DNA from: Gordonibacter massiliensis (ex Traore et al. 2017)
GTDB taxonomy: Bacteria; Actinomycetota; Coriobacteriia; Coriobacteriales; Eggerthellaceae
Direction: 5' to 3'
Assembly (NCBI GenBank): GCA_900170005.1
Contig: LT827128.1
Coordinates: 1,488,001-1,552,000 of the forward strand
DNA length: 64,000 bases
Positions 17,810 to 27,095 of this stretch are shown here, in pieces. The notes under the pieces are model-generated. The model made no database searches. It saw only the letters and a program-made list of their open reading frames with translations, and was not told the DNA's origin. Each line of letters starts with the position of its first letter. The stretch's first letter is position 1. The translations under genes were made by a program, and so were the position numbers.

Positions 17810-19348
17810 TCAAGCCCCTTTGCCGCAGTACTCCTCCAAGACGATGGAGTGTCGAATATGGGCGATAACGGACGGATCGGACAAATCGATTCCGCAAAGA
17901 GACTCGATGTCTCCGATCCGCGACCGCAAGGTATTGCGCTGCATGTACAGCTCCTTGGCTGTATTCGTGCGGTTGCCCCCATTCAGAGCAAGGCATCTCA
18001 GCACGGGGTACAACTGATTCTTCGAATCCCTGTCGTGGCTTGCGACGACCTTGATCGAAGGATGCGCGTAGAAATCGTCATCGCCTTCAGTAGAGCAGAC
18101 CTCGTACAAATAGTACCGCCGACACTCGGCGAAAAAGAAAAGGCTAGTGTCGGGCATCGCCTTTCGTCCTATATTCAGCGCATGCCGCGCAGTCTGATAC
18201 AATTCCCGCAGCGGCACCGTCTTCGGGCAGTCCTCCGAAACGCCCGCTATCAGGCTGCTGTTTTCAAGGAATACGCCGAACCGTCGAAAATCGGACGCAT
18301 TCGGCCCTTTGCCACCATCGTACGAGGCAAAGAACACAAGAAAGCCTTCATAGTAAACGCATTTCCCGAAGGGGAAGTTGTTCGAAACATCCCCCATAAG
18401 GCGGTGCGCCTGCCTATCGTTGAAGCATCCTTTGCGAGGCGCGGAAACGATAATCCTTGCCCTCTCCTTCAAGTTGCAGCCCAAAGCCCTCATGCGATTG
18501 CCTAGCTCGATGCTGCTAACGAGCCTGCCCTCGAACGCGTCCACAAGCATGCCGCCGTAGCCGATGCCTTCCTGCGCCGCATTGCCGCTTGCTCCCACAA
18601 GGAAGGTCTCTACCATGGCGCATACAAGCTCGAGCAAGGCAACATCCCCGTCCGATACCTCCCTGTTCTTTTCAATCAGGCAGATGAAAAGAAAGTCTTC
18701 TCCGATGAGCCGCGTGCGGCACGCGGCAAGCCTCTCCCCATTGGCCATAACGTAATCGGAAACAACCCTGCCTTTGTCGAAAAGTTTGAGAAAATCGGCG
18801 AAGCCGGGCATATCGGCTGAACCCGAGAACGCCTGGGTGTTTGAATCGAGGGGCGTCCAAAACTCGTCATCCATCACATCGTCGGCTGTGCATGCCCTCA
18901 CGCGCAGGGCCCTGTCCAGTACCAGCATGGGGTTTCCCAAGGCAGCGTGGCCACGGGCTACGAGCTCGTCGAGGGAAGATCCCTCCAACGCGCAAGCGAT
19001 CAAGTCGTTCGACCACTCCTGACAACGATGCAGCGTATCTTCCACAACCCCGACGACCTCCGATGCCGAAGCGTCTGCTATAACGGCTATCGCGTACGCC
19101 ACCGACGGAGAGCATCCTGGAGGACAGACCAAAATTATCTTTTTCGAAGGAACTCCATCGACCGTCGAGACGTTCTCAAGCACATCACGCTCGTCTAAGA
19201 CGAAAACCCCGTCGTCGAACTCCCCGTCGTCGCCCGTCGGAAGCGAATAGACAGACAGCGCTATGCCGTCCGCTTTGTAAGACACGCCTTTTTCGCAGAC
19301 GTATTCCCTGTTCAAGCCATCAAATACTAGCGCCATCGTCGTCTTCAT
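17810..19348 (-). CDS. PucR-family transcriptional regulator (copy 2)
   Basis: 512 residues, a diverged paralogue of the gene just downstream. The PucR-type C-terminus reads LRCLALNGGNRTNTAKELYM then RNTLRSRIGDIESLCGIDL; the sensor part has NPMLVLDRALRVRACT. The start ATG at 19348 follows GAGGG and matches the paralogue; an in-frame ATG-like start at 19405 would add 19 residues. It lies 150 bp below the first ferredoxin gene, behind a terminator hairpin. Two linked, diverged regulators beside two molybdoenzyme operons suggest one regulator per operon or a heteromeric pair; this is inference. Confidence 0.85.
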   Translation of the reverse strand: MKTTMALVFDGLNREYVCEKGVSYKADGIALSVYSLPTGDDGEFDDGVFVLDERDVLENVSTVDGVPSKKIILVCPPGCSPSVAYAIAVIADASASEVVGVVEDTLHRCQEWSNDLIACALEGSSLDELVARGHAALGNPMLVLDRALRVRACTADDVMDDEFWTPLDSNTQAFSGSADMPGFADFLKLFDKGRVVSDYVMANGERLAACRTRLIGEDFLFICLIEKNREVSDGDVALLELVCAMVETFLVGASGNAAQEGIGYGGMLVDAFEGRLVSSIELGNRMRALGCNLKERARIIVSAPRKGCFNDRQAHRLMGDVSNNFPFGKCVYYEGFLVFFASYDGGKGPNASDFRRFGVFLENSSLIAGVSEDCPKTVPLRELYQTARHALNIGRKAMPDTSLFFFAECRRYYLYEVCSTEGDDDFYAHPSIKVVASHDRDSKNQLYPVLRCLALNGGNRTNTAKELYMQRNTLRSRIGDIESLCGIDLSDPSVIAHIRHSIVLEEYCGKGA

Positions 19349-19412
19349 AGGACGCCCTCGCAATCGCGACACCATCACCCGGCTCCCCTGATCACTGCGA
19401 AACAAGGAACGC

Positions 19413-19445
19413 GAGAGCGATCCGGAATGACTCCGGATCGCCCTC
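19413..19445 (-). terminator. Terminator of the first molybdoenzyme operon
   Basis: Arms GAGAGCGATCCGGA and TCCGGATCGCCCTC in the space between the ferredoxin stop and the PucR gene. On the minus strand it is followed by a T-richer GTTCCTTGTTTC. Confidence 0.6.
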
Positions 19446-19497
19446 GCTCAACAAGCTTGCGGGACAGGGGGCCCGTTCGCTTGGGCACGAGGCCCCG

Positions 19498-19836
19498 TCA
19501 GTCTTTCAGCCTGAACATCACGCTGTTCGGCTTCCCCTCAACGACCTCGGCCATTTCCTCAACAGTTCCGAAGTCCATGATGCCCGCTTGGCAGTGGTGC
19601 ACGCATTTCGGCAATCGACCTTCCGCAACGCGGTCGGCGCACAGGTCGCAAAGCGATGTCGGCATCGGAAGATAATTGTACTCCCATTTCCCGCTCTCGA
19701 GCTGACGTGGACCATCCTGCAGTATCTTGATGCCGTATTGCCCCGCAGCAAGATTATGCTCAACCTGACAGGCAACCTCGCAGGTGTGGCACCCCGTGCA
19801 GTACTCATAGTTGATAACCAAAGCGTTTGTCGACAT
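19498..19836 (-). CDS. Two-cluster [4Fe-4S] ferredoxin subunit (copy 1)
   Basis: 112 residues with eight ligand cysteines: C13, C16, C19, C23 and C63, C66, C78, C82, so two [4Fe-4S] clusters. It resembles a shortened DmsB/PhsB-type electron-transfer subunit without the usual four clusters. It follows the molybdoenzyme gene by 35 bp with ribosome site AAGGAGG, so it is the enzyme's electron partner. No membrane anchor gene follows and there is no signal peptide, which points to a soluble cytoplasmic complex. Confidence 0.9.
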   Translation of the reverse strand: MSTNALVINYEYCTGCHTCEVACQVEHNLAAGQYGIKILQDGPRQLESGKWEYNYLPMPTSLCDLCADRVAEGRLPKCVHHCQAGIMDFGTVEEMAEVVEGKPNSVMFRLKD

Positions 19837-19871
19837 GCAAACGCCTCCTTCCTTAAGGGTTGACCAGGCTT

Positions 19872-22316
19872 CTACTCGTCACCGCGACCGGCATACAGGG
19901 CTTCGTTCAGCTCGTTGCCGTTCACGTCGGCATTCTCGGCCTCGCGGACGTTGGGCTGTGCCATTTCGTACTCCCATCCCCCCAACTCCGTGACCTGAAC
20001 GCCAGGTAAGACCTTGCTGTTTTCCTCCGTGCACTTGTAGATCTTGCACATCAGGCAGCAGTAGGGTGCTCCGTAGCCCGTCTCCCCAAACTGCATCTGG
20101 GAGGTAAGGTTGTTGATGTTCGAGTCGAACACGCCGTACAGGCTCGGAGCCTCGGGGTCGCGCTCGGGGAACCACCAGCCATGGTCGGCTGCGATCACGC
20201 GGGGATCATACGTCACGTCGAAGACCACCTTCTGGCGGCAACGTCCACGATGGTTCTCGATCCAAACCCAGTCGCCTTCTATCACCCCGTACTTTTCCGC
20301 CGTCTCAGGATTCATGCGAACCTGCGGGTCGGGCTGGATTTGGCGCATGCGCGGGAACTGCCGGTGCTCGGAGTGGAAATACTGCCACATGCGGGCTCCG
20401 GTGGTCAGAACCAGCGGGTACTCTTCCTTGTAAGCCTCGTCGATCTTGTCGGAATACGGACTCTCGGGCGGTTCCTCGAAATACGGGACCGGCGGCATTC
20501 CCCATTGCTTGAACGGATAGATGGAGAACTCGAAACGCCCGGTCATCGTCATGAACCCTACCGAGCCGTCGGGACGGCACAGCCCCTTCTCGTACTTCTT
20601 GTACGGCAGCTCGGGGTAGTTGAAGACCTCTTCCTTCAAATCATGGAAGTCGCGCCCCAGCTGTCCCCCGTAGTCGGAGCGCTCGCGCAAGAAGAAGTCC
20701 AGTAGCTCCACGTCGTCGTGGATGCCGAAGCGCTCGAGCAGCTCGGGATTGCATTTGCCGACCACCTTGACGATAAGCTCTTCGTCCGAAACAGCCTCGC
20801 CCGGCGCCTCGCAGACCTTGGTGATAGCTCGCATCGGGGTGTACCAGGTGCGGAAGCTGTTGCGCTCGGGACACATCGCAATAGGGAGCACCAAATCGGC
20901 ACAGGCCATCGCAGTCGGCGTCATGAATATGTCCGCCACGGCCACGAAATCGAGCTTCATCAGGGCCTTGTAAACGCGCGGGGCCTCGGTGCCCATGTTC
21001 GCGATCGGGTTGGTGGACTGGAACCACATCATCTTGATGGGATACGGATCGTCCGTCTCTATCGCGTGCAAGATCATATCGCTCATGGCCGTTGCGGAGA
21101 AGCCGAACGTGTGAAGCGGTGAGATCTTGTCGCCGATGCGCTTGGCGCGAATTTCCTCGGGGACGTCCTGCAGGCCGCAATTGTACGCCATGTCGGTACG
21201 ATACGGCTGGTCGGTCTGGATGTTTCCGCCGGGAACGTCGTAGTTGCCGGTCAAGGCAACAAGGTTGTTGATCGCTTGGGCGCAGGGAATGCCCGTAGGA
21301 GACTGGTCCACCTTCAGACCCCATTGCATGGCTGCGGGATGCAGTTCGGCGTACATGCGTGCAGCCTTGCGGATGTCCTCTGCATCGACCCAGCAGATCT
21401 CGGCGACTTTCTCGGGCGTGTATTCCTTTGCCGCCTCCACCAACTCGTCGAACCCGTACGACCAACGGGACACGAAATCGTGATCGTACAGATCCTCTTC
21501 GATGATAACATGGGTCATACCCATCGCCAGAGCCGCATCGGTGCCGGGACGCAGGCGCAGCCAGACATCGGCGCGAGAGGCCATCCAAGTCAGCTTGGGG
21601 TCGACCACGATGGTCTTGGCGCCGCGCTGCATAACGTCGACGATCCAATGGCCGAGGAACGCGTCGGAGTTGGACACGACCGGATTGTTCCCCCACATAA
21701 TAACTAGCTTTGGAATCTCGTATTCGGGATCGTCCTCGTAGCGCAGGGGATGGCTCTGCGACATATCGGCGATCAGCGCCCCGCCGTTCTGAGCGAAATT
21801 CAGGGTCGAGCGCGGCAACATGCAAGCATCGCCGGACAGGAAGCCAAGGCAGAAGTTCGGCGACTGGAAGGCCCAATAGCAGATAACAGGGCACTGCCAG
21901 CAAACATTGCGCCCCGTGCCCATCATAGCGGCAATAGACTCTGGTCCGTACTCGCGTTGGATGCACTTGACGTTCTTGTCGATGATGTCAAGCGCCTCGT
22001 CCCAACTGATCTGCTCCCATGCATCCTTGCCGCGATCCTCCTTAGCGCGCTTCATAGGATGAAGCAAACGCGTCGGGCTGTTGATCTGCTCGACGTAGTT
22101 CAGGCAGCGCAGGCAGAGGCGGCCGCGACTGAACGGACTGTTTGGATCGCCCTCGATGTTGACCAGCTTTCCGTCCTTGTCGGTATAGTAGATCACCGCG
22201 CATCCGTTATGACAGCCAGGCCCTCCCCATGCGGTCGTGCGCGTAGCGGTTAGCTCTCCTTCCTGCCATTGGTACACATCGTCCCGGTAAAGCTCCTTGT
22301 TGTATTCAAGCGCCAT
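19872..22316 (-). CDS. Molybdopterin-dependent oxidoreductase, catechol dehydroxylase/acetylene hydratase-like (copy 1)
   Basis: 814 residues, DMSO reductase superfamily. The N-terminal cluster cysteines are C35, C39, C68 and C71 (GCHNGC then LCLRC), an unusual spacing with no Cys before GCHNGC. A Cys in SGDACMLPRS aligns with the usual Mo-ligand position. Later segments MWGNNPVVSN, VVDPKLTWMASRAD, GTDAALAMGM and DHGWWFPERDPEAPSLYG are cofactor contacts. No Tat signal, so cytoplasmic. Family knowledge: enzymes of this kind with one small ferredoxin and an MFS transporter nearby include catechol dehydroxylases of gut Actinobacteria. The substrate is inferred only. ATG follows AGAGGAGG. Confidence 0.85.
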   Translation of the reverse strand: MALEYNKELYRDDVYQWQEGELTATRTTAWGGPGCHNGCAVIYYTDKDGKLVNIEGDPNSPFSRGRLCLRCLNYVEQINSPTRLLHPMKRAKEDRGKDAWEQISWDEALDIIDKNVKCIQREYGPESIAAMMGTGRNVCWQCPVICYWAFQSPNFCLGFLSGDACMLPRSTLNFAQNGGALIADMSQSHPLRYEDDPEYEIPKLVIMWGNNPVVSNSDAFLGHWIVDVMQRGAKTIVVDPKLTWMASRADVWLRLRPGTDAALAMGMTHVIIEEDLYDHDFVSRWSYGFDELVEAAKEYTPEKVAEICWVDAEDIRKAARMYAELHPAAMQWGLKVDQSPTGIPCAQAINNLVALTGNYDVPGGNIQTDQPYRTDMAYNCGLQDVPEEIRAKRIGDKISPLHTFGFSATAMSDMILHAIETDDPYPIKMMWFQSTNPIANMGTEAPRVYKALMKLDFVAVADIFMTPTAMACADLVLPIAMCPERNSFRTWYTPMRAITKVCEAPGEAVSDEELIVKVVGKCNPELLERFGIHDDVELLDFFLRERSDYGGQLGRDFHDLKEEVFNYPELPYKKYEKGLCRPDGSVGFMTMTGRFEFSIYPFKQWGMPPVPYFEEPPESPYSDKIDEAYKEEYPLVLTTGARMWQYFHSEHRQFPRMRQIQPDPQVRMNPETAEKYGVIEGDWVWIENHRGRCRQKVVFDVTYDPRVIAADHGWWFPERDPEAPSLYGVFDSNINNLTSQMQFGETGYGAPYCCLMCKIYKCTEENSKVLPGVQVTELGGWEYEMAQPNVREAENADVNGNELNEALYAGRGDE

Positions 22317-22517
22317 GCAAAGCCTCCTCTAACTCTCGTCTTTTGCCCATTGTGCTGAACCCTACCTTGAATTCTAGGAAACGAGCGTTCGCCGAACAAC
22401 GAACGCCCTGGTAGAAAAAACGGCGGACTTTGAGCAAGCTGTCTAATGAACGCGCCTTGTCGCTCCTCTAGCATGATCATCGATTTCGATACCGTTCGAA
22501 AGGAGGGGCGAGCAGGC

Positions 22518-22727
22518 ATGTGCTACCAATGCTCAAAGTGCAACCGATGCGGCAAGTTCTCTTATCGAGCTGCCGTTTTCTGCAAATCATGCGGCGGCGA
22601 GGTTCCGGCAGGAGCGGGAACTTGCCCGAACTGCAAAGCCGAGACCGCAGGAAACCTGCGCACAGGCGAGATGACGCTCGATCCAAATGCCCCCGTCAGG
22701 GGGAAGGATCGGGTCGATCTCTCCTAG
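22518..22727 (+). CDS. Small Cys-rich zinc-ribbon protein
   Basis: 69 residues from ATG 22518. Four Cys pairs are visible (CYQC, CNRC, CKSC, CPNC), enough for two zinc ribbons, followed by a polar tail (LRTGEMTLDPNAPVRG). An AGGAGG lies about 12 bp before the ATG, a little far. It is divergent from molybdoenzyme copy 1 and converges on the transporter gene. With the zinc-ribbon gene at 15774 it brackets the regulatory half of the locus. Function unknown; a redox or metal-handling accessory is possible. Confidence 0.6.
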   Translation: MCYQCSKCNRCGKFSYRAAVFCKSCGGEVPAGAGTCPNCKAETAGNLRTGEMTLDPNAPVRGKDRVDLS

Positions 22728-22759
22728 GCTCGCCAACTTGGCAGGCAGAACTGGAAGCA

Positions 22760-22797
22760 ATCGGGCCCGGCAACGTGCTTGCACGGCCGAGCCCGAT
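22760..22797. terminator. Hairpin between convergent genes
   Basis: ATCGGGC and GCCCGAT arms with an inner CCGGC/GCCGG-like stem, between the zinc-ribbon and MFS stops. No strong T-tract. Confidence 0.4.
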
Positions 22798-22824
22798 CCT
22801 TGAGAAACTAGAAGCCGATTCGCG

Positions 22825-24060
22825 CTATTCCGACACCTTCCCTTCCTCGAGCTTGACAACTGTTCCCGTGTCACTCGGGAGAAACAGGATGAACACCCCC
22901 GCAAGAGCAACGGCGATGCCCCCGCCGATCATCAGAGACAACGGCGTTCCACCAGCTACCGAAGTCGCAACGGGAGCAATGATGTACGCGGGAAGAATCC
23001 ATGCGCCCAGGTTCTGGAAACTGGACTGGATGCCTCCGACGGCACCGAGATGCTCGGGCCTGACCCCGGGAATGAGCGCAGGGAGCGTCTTTCCCATCGG
23101 CAAGATAACGCCCATGAAAAAGCCCTGCAGAATCACCATAGCCCACGTTATCGCACCGAACGGCAGCCAAAAAATCAAAACGTCGGTGACCGCCATGAGC
23201 AGTGCTGCAACGAAGAACACGGGCTTGAGCTTTTTGACGTTGCCAAGCAGGATCGGCATGACGACGCCGCCCACGCCAACAGCGATCATGTTGGCCGCGG
23301 ACACGGATCCGGCGACGCCGGGATCGCCCGTGTACTCGACCAGCCCAGCCGTCAGAAAGTTGTTCTCAACAATGCTCGCGCCGAACGCGCAGAACATGAC
23401 GAACGAGATGATCCACACGTACTTGTTCTTCAGGACAACGCCCAGATACTTGGTCATCGGCTCCGCCGCTTCGCCGCCGTTTTCCCCGCCTGGATACGTG
23501 CGGCCGAGGAATATCCACAGGACCAAGCAGGCAATCGCGCAGCCGGCACCGATCATGAACCCGGTATGGGGATCGGTCAGCATCGGGCCGACCTTCATCG
23601 CAATTGCGCCGCCGCCCGCAGTCGCGCCCAAGATATAGATGCCCATGGCAATGGACGTCCACTTTCCAGGAAACCACAGCCTGAAGAGCTTCGCGGAGTT
23701 CGCGTTGAGCGCAGCGAGGGCGAATCCCAATAGGAAGCTTGCGAGAAGCAAAATCGGAAACGACATGCTCACCGTACGCATTAGGCCACCGACCACCGCC
23801 ACCGACAAACCGGATATCATCACGACGCGAATAGATTTGCGGTCGGCCCAAGCCCCACCGACGATGCCGAACAGGAAACCCGTTAAATACGGCATCGTCG
23901 ATATCATCGAGAACTCCGTGACGCTCAAACCGACATCGGGCCCCATCATCAAAGAGCCCATACCCATGGTGATGAGGATCGCCACTTGCAATCCGCAATG
24001 CACCAGAAAAGCCAGAGCAAGAATAACCCAGCGATAACCGTACACTTTAGCTTCTGCCAT
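22825..24060 (-). CDS. MFS transporter
   Basis: 411 residues with 12 predicted membrane segments. The MFS loop signature GGAWADRKSIRVVM follows segment 2 (residues about 68-82) and an equivalent lies after segment 8. The start ATG at 24060 follows GAGGGG. It is single between the two molybdoenzyme operons, with a possible -10 on the minus strand at 24226-24221 that would give a leader of about 150 nt. By position it imports the molybdoenzyme substrate or exports the product (inference). It has no substrate-defining motif I can name. Confidence 0.88.
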   Translation of the reverse strand: MAEAKVYGYRWVILALAFLVHCGLQVAILITMGMGSLMMGPDVGLSVTEFSMISTMPYLTGFLFGIVGGAWADRKSIRVVMISGLSVAVVGGLMRTVSMSFPILLLASFLLGFALAALNANSAKLFRLWFPGKWTSIAMGIYILGATAGGGAIAMKVGPMLTDPHTGFMIGAGCAIACLVLWIFLGRTYPGGENGGEAAEPMTKYLGVVLKNKYVWIISFVMFCAFGASIVENNFLTAGLVEYTGDPGVAGSVSAANMIAVGVGGVVMPILLGNVKKLKPVFFVAALLMAVTDVLIFWLPFGAITWAMVILQGFFMGVILPMGKTLPALIPGVRPEHLGAVGGIQSSFQNLGAWILPAYIIAPVATSVAGGTPLSLMIGGGIAVALAGVFILFLPSDTGTVVKLEEGKVSE

Positions 24061-24220
24061 AATACCCCTCGATTCAATGACTAGTAAGACGGGCTGGATT
24101 TCGAGCAGAATCCCATCTCCTCGCAATGTTGAAAACGTCTATGCGCCGGCAATCGATACGCTTGGTTCAGGGTTCAGCAAATCTCGTTTGCCGCAATGCG
24201 CACACGGTCCAACTGAGGCG

Positions 24221-24226
24221 ATTATA
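24221..24226 (-). promoter_or_regulatory. Candidate -10 of the MFS gene
   Basis: TATAAT on the minus strand, about 155 bp before the start codon; -35 not convincing. Confidence 0.35.
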
Positions 24227-24412
24227 AAAAGGCGAGCGCGCGGTTTCATCCGTCAACGCGTTCACGAATCGTGCACTATTTGAGCGACCTGACCAATATC
24301 TGATCTGGGGTATCATAGTAATTGAGGTTTTGCCGCCAGGGGAATTCGGCCTTGGCTTCCAAGCACGCTCTTGCCGCACGCGCCTCGCGCATGGTTCTGC
24401 GATGACACACCG

Positions 24413-24452
24413 AAGGGCGGGGCTAAGCGGCTTCCCGCTTAGCCCCGCCCTT
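24413..24452. terminator. Strong hairpin after the second molybdoenzyme operon
   Basis: Perfect 18-bp arms (AAGGGCGGGGCTAAGCGG and its complement) with a 4-nt loop, 38 bp below the ferredoxin stop. T-tracts are poor on both sides, so it may act as a roadblock and transcript end. Confidence 0.65.
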
Positions 24453-24489
24453 CTTCCCTTGCTACCCAACGACGAAGGCGATCTATGCC

Positions 24490-24825
24490 CTACGGACGGA
24501 AGATGAGGCTCTTTCGCTTGCCGGCCATCTTTTCCGCCAGCTCCTCGTAGGTTCCGAACTCAACGACTTTCGCCTGACAATGCTGCACGCACGAAGGCTC
24601 TCGCCCTTTCTCGAACCGTTCAACGCACAGATCGCACAGATCCGACGGGACGGGGATATAGTTCCAATTCCAATGGCCGTCCTCTTTTTTCCAAGGCTTG
24701 TCTTCTAAAACCTTGATACCCCATTCCTCGCGTCCAAAGCCGTGCTCGTTTTTGCATGCCAGCTCGCACGATTTGCAGCCGGAGCAAAACTCGTAATCAA
24801 CGTACAGCGCATATCCTTCCAGCAT
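24490..24825 (-). CDS. Two-cluster [4Fe-4S] ferredoxin subunit (copy 2)
   Basis: 111 residues, clearly homologous to copy 1. Cluster cysteines are C14, C17, C20, C24 and C64, C67, C79, C83. The start ATG at 24825 follows GGGGGAG and lies 8 bp after the stop of its molybdoenzyme gene, so translation is likely coupled. A longer in-frame reading upstream lies inside the molybdoenzyme gene and is rejected. Its role is electron supply to copy 2 of the molybdoenzyme. Confidence 0.9.
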   Translation of the reverse strand: MLEGYALYVDYEFCSGCKSCELACKNEHGFGREEWGIKVLEDKPWKKEDGHWNWNYIPVPSDLCDLCVERFEKGREPSCVQHCQAKVVEFGTYEELAEKMAGKRKSLIFRP

Positions 24826-24833
24826 AGCTCCCC

Positions 24834-27095
24834 CTACCTCTCGTCTTTCGTCACTTTGCAAAGATTGGCTTTGAACGTGTCGCCGAATCCAAGTTTGCCA
24901 ATGTAGCCGTTCGGAAGAAGCGTGTTGATGTTGGATTCGTACGCGCCGTACAGACTGGGCGCCTCGGGGTTTTTCTCGGGATACCACCAGGCGTGCATGG
25001 CATGCACGACACCTGGCAGAATGGTCGACGTTACATTCGCCCGCTGCCTGCAGCTGCCGAACTGGTTCTCTATGAGCACCCAATCGCCGTCTTTGATCCC
25101 GAGCCTCTCGGCATCTTCGGGGTTGATGTCGAGCAATGGGTCGGGCACCATATCGCGCAGGCTCTGGATCTGGCGATGCTCTGAATGGAACGAGACGTAG
25201 GTGCGCGCACCCGTGGTAAGGATAAGGGGGAAATCCTCGGCAAGGTCCGGACGGCTGATCGGAGTAAAGGGGCCTTCCTTGTAGTACGGCAACGGATCTT
25301 CGCCAAACGAGGCGAATGCCGTCGAATACAGCTCGAAGCGACCGGTGCTGGTCAGGAAGCCCAACTGGCCATCGGGGCGCAGCATCCCTTTTTCGTACTT
25401 ACGGTAGACCTCGGGCGGCTGGAGCACCCCCGCCTCCCGGAACGCATCGAAAGACATGCCCTTCGGAATAACTCGCTTCTCGAGGTAATCCACCACGTCT
25501 TCGTACTGGTTCCAGTACTCAGGGTGCATCCTCTTGCCCAGATCCATCATGATCTCGATATCGCATTTGCATTCCCCGACGGTGACGGCCTTGTTGATGG
25601 CAGCCTCGAATGCAGCGTTCAACCCGTAATGAGGCTGAACGTGCCCATCGTGTTCGGCGAACGTCGTCAAAGGCAGAAACACATCTGCAAGCGCCATGGC
25701 CGTCGGGTTCATGAACACTTCTTGGGCAACGCCGAAATCGATGTCCTTCAGAGCCTCGTACCAGCGATCGGGCTGCGCAGCGATTGCGCCGGACACGACG
25801 TTCGAGCTGTGGAAATAGGCCATGTGAATCTTGTAGGGCTTCCCAGACTCGAGGACGTCCAAGGTGAAGTCGGGATGACATTGATTCATGATCATGCTGA
25901 ATCCCGGATATTCTTTCGCGCCGAGACGCTTCTCCCATACTTCGGGCTTCAGGATTCCCGACTCGAAGCCCCACGTGGCCATATCGCGCGCAGGATCATC
26001 ATCCCCCGCGATAGGCGTTCCCAAGGTGCATCCACCAGGAACGTCCAGGTTGTCCGTAATCGCCATCAAGCTTAGAAGGCACTGCGCAAGTTGCACGCCG
26101 TTGGGGTTCTGATCCACCGCGAGCCCCCATCCCAAAGCGGAGTGCCTGCTGGTTGCAAACTTCCGGGCAACATCGACGATCTGCTCTTTTTTGACCCACG
26201 TGATAGGCTCCGCCCATTCCGGCGTGTACTGCTTCACCCGATCGGCAAACTCGTCGAACCCGTAACACCATTTATCGACGAAATCATGATCGTACAGGTC
26301 TTCCTCAACGACCACGTTAAGCATGGCAAGAGCCAGAGCGGTATCGGAGCCCGGACGCAGCTGAACAACCTGCTCGGCGCGACTGGCAAGCCAATGCACG
26401 CGCGGATCGACCACGATGAGCTTGGTTCCCCTGCGCATGAGATCGATGACAGAGTGCCCCCAGAACCCGTCGGGATTAGACTTGAGAGGTTCTTTTCCCC
26501 ACATCAGGATATACTTAGGAGCCTCCCAACCAGGATGGTCGTAGCGATCCGGATAACGGCAGGCGTTGTCGATCTCGGGATAGCCCCCACCCATAAGATG
26601 GGCCGTGATCGTAGCGCGGGGACCGTAGCACGACCAGCCGCTCTGCGCATAACAGGCATTCGGAGAGCCGAACACCATGAACGCCATGAGAGGATAGTAG
26701 GTGTTCGCCTGCCGACCCGTTCCACCGAACACCATGATGGACTCCTCGCCGTGCTCGGCGATGATCTTCTTTGCGTTCGTGACAATGATGTCGTACGCCT
26801 CATCCCACGTGACCTGCTCCCATTTGTTCTTGCCGCGATCCTCGCGCGCACGTTTCATAGGGTGGACGATGCGGTCGGGGTGGTAGATGAACTCCTTGAG
26901 CGCCAAGCAACGGGGGCAAAGCGCGCCCCGCGTGATGGGATGGGACGGATCTCCTTCGACTTTCACAACTTCGCCGTCCTTCACATGGAGCTGCAGTCCG
27001 CACCCCACCGGATGGCACCCCGGAGGCGACCACGCATGAGTTCTGATGATCGTCTCTTCGTCGGTAACCGTTTTCCACTCGAAATTCTCGCTCAC
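24834..27095 (-). CDS. Molybdopterin-dependent oxidoreductase, catechol dehydroxylase/acetylene hydratase-like (copy 2)
   Basis: 753 residues from a GTG at 27095 that has AAGGAGG 5 bp upstream; no nearby ATG fits. Cluster cysteines C27, C32, C60, C63 (GCHPVGC then LCPRC), one residue wider in the first pair than copy 1. A Cys in SGWSCYGPR sits at the Mo-ligand position. The middle reads GKEPLKSNPDGFWG and VVDPRVHWLASRAE, and the C-terminal domain HAWWYPEKNPEAPSLYG, all aligning with copy 1. No signal peptide. The strong divergence from copy 1 in substrate-facing regions suggests a different substrate. Confidence 0.85.
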   Translation of the reverse strand: MSENFEWKTVTDEETIIRTHAWSPPGCHPVGCGLQLHVKDGEVVKVEGDPSHPITRGALCPRCLALKEFIYHPDRIVHPMKRAREDRGKNKWEQVTWDEAYDIIVTNAKKIIAEHGEESIMVFGGTGRQANTYYPLMAFMVFGSPNACYAQSGWSCYGPRATITAHLMGGGYPEIDNACRYPDRYDHPGWEAPKYILMWGKEPLKSNPDGFWGHSVIDLMRRGTKLIVVDPRVHWLASRAEQVVQLRPGSDTALALAMLNVVVEEDLYDHDFVDKWCYGFDEFADRVKQYTPEWAEPITWVKKEQIVDVARKFATSRHSALGWGLAVDQNPNGVQLAQCLLSLMAITDNLDVPGGCTLGTPIAGDDDPARDMATWGFESGILKPEVWEKRLGAKEYPGFSMIMNQCHPDFTLDVLESGKPYKIHMAYFHSSNVVSGAIAAQPDRWYEALKDIDFGVAQEVFMNPTAMALADVFLPLTTFAEHDGHVQPHYGLNAAFEAAINKAVTVGECKCDIEIMMDLGKRMHPEYWNQYEDVVDYLEKRVIPKGMSFDAFREAGVLQPPEVYRKYEKGMLRPDGQLGFLTSTGRFELYSTAFASFGEDPLPYYKEGPFTPISRPDLAEDFPLILTTGARTYVSFHSEHRQIQSLRDMVPDPLLDINPEDAERLGIKDGDWVLIENQFGSCRQRANVTSTILPGVVHAMHAWWYPEKNPEAPSLYGAYESNINTLLPNGYIGKLGFGDTFKANLCKVTKDER

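Noticed and set aside
22000-27000. Molybdoenzymes as nitrate or DMSO reductases
   Set aside because: No membrane anchor or four-cluster subunit, no Tat signal, different N-terminal Cys pattern.
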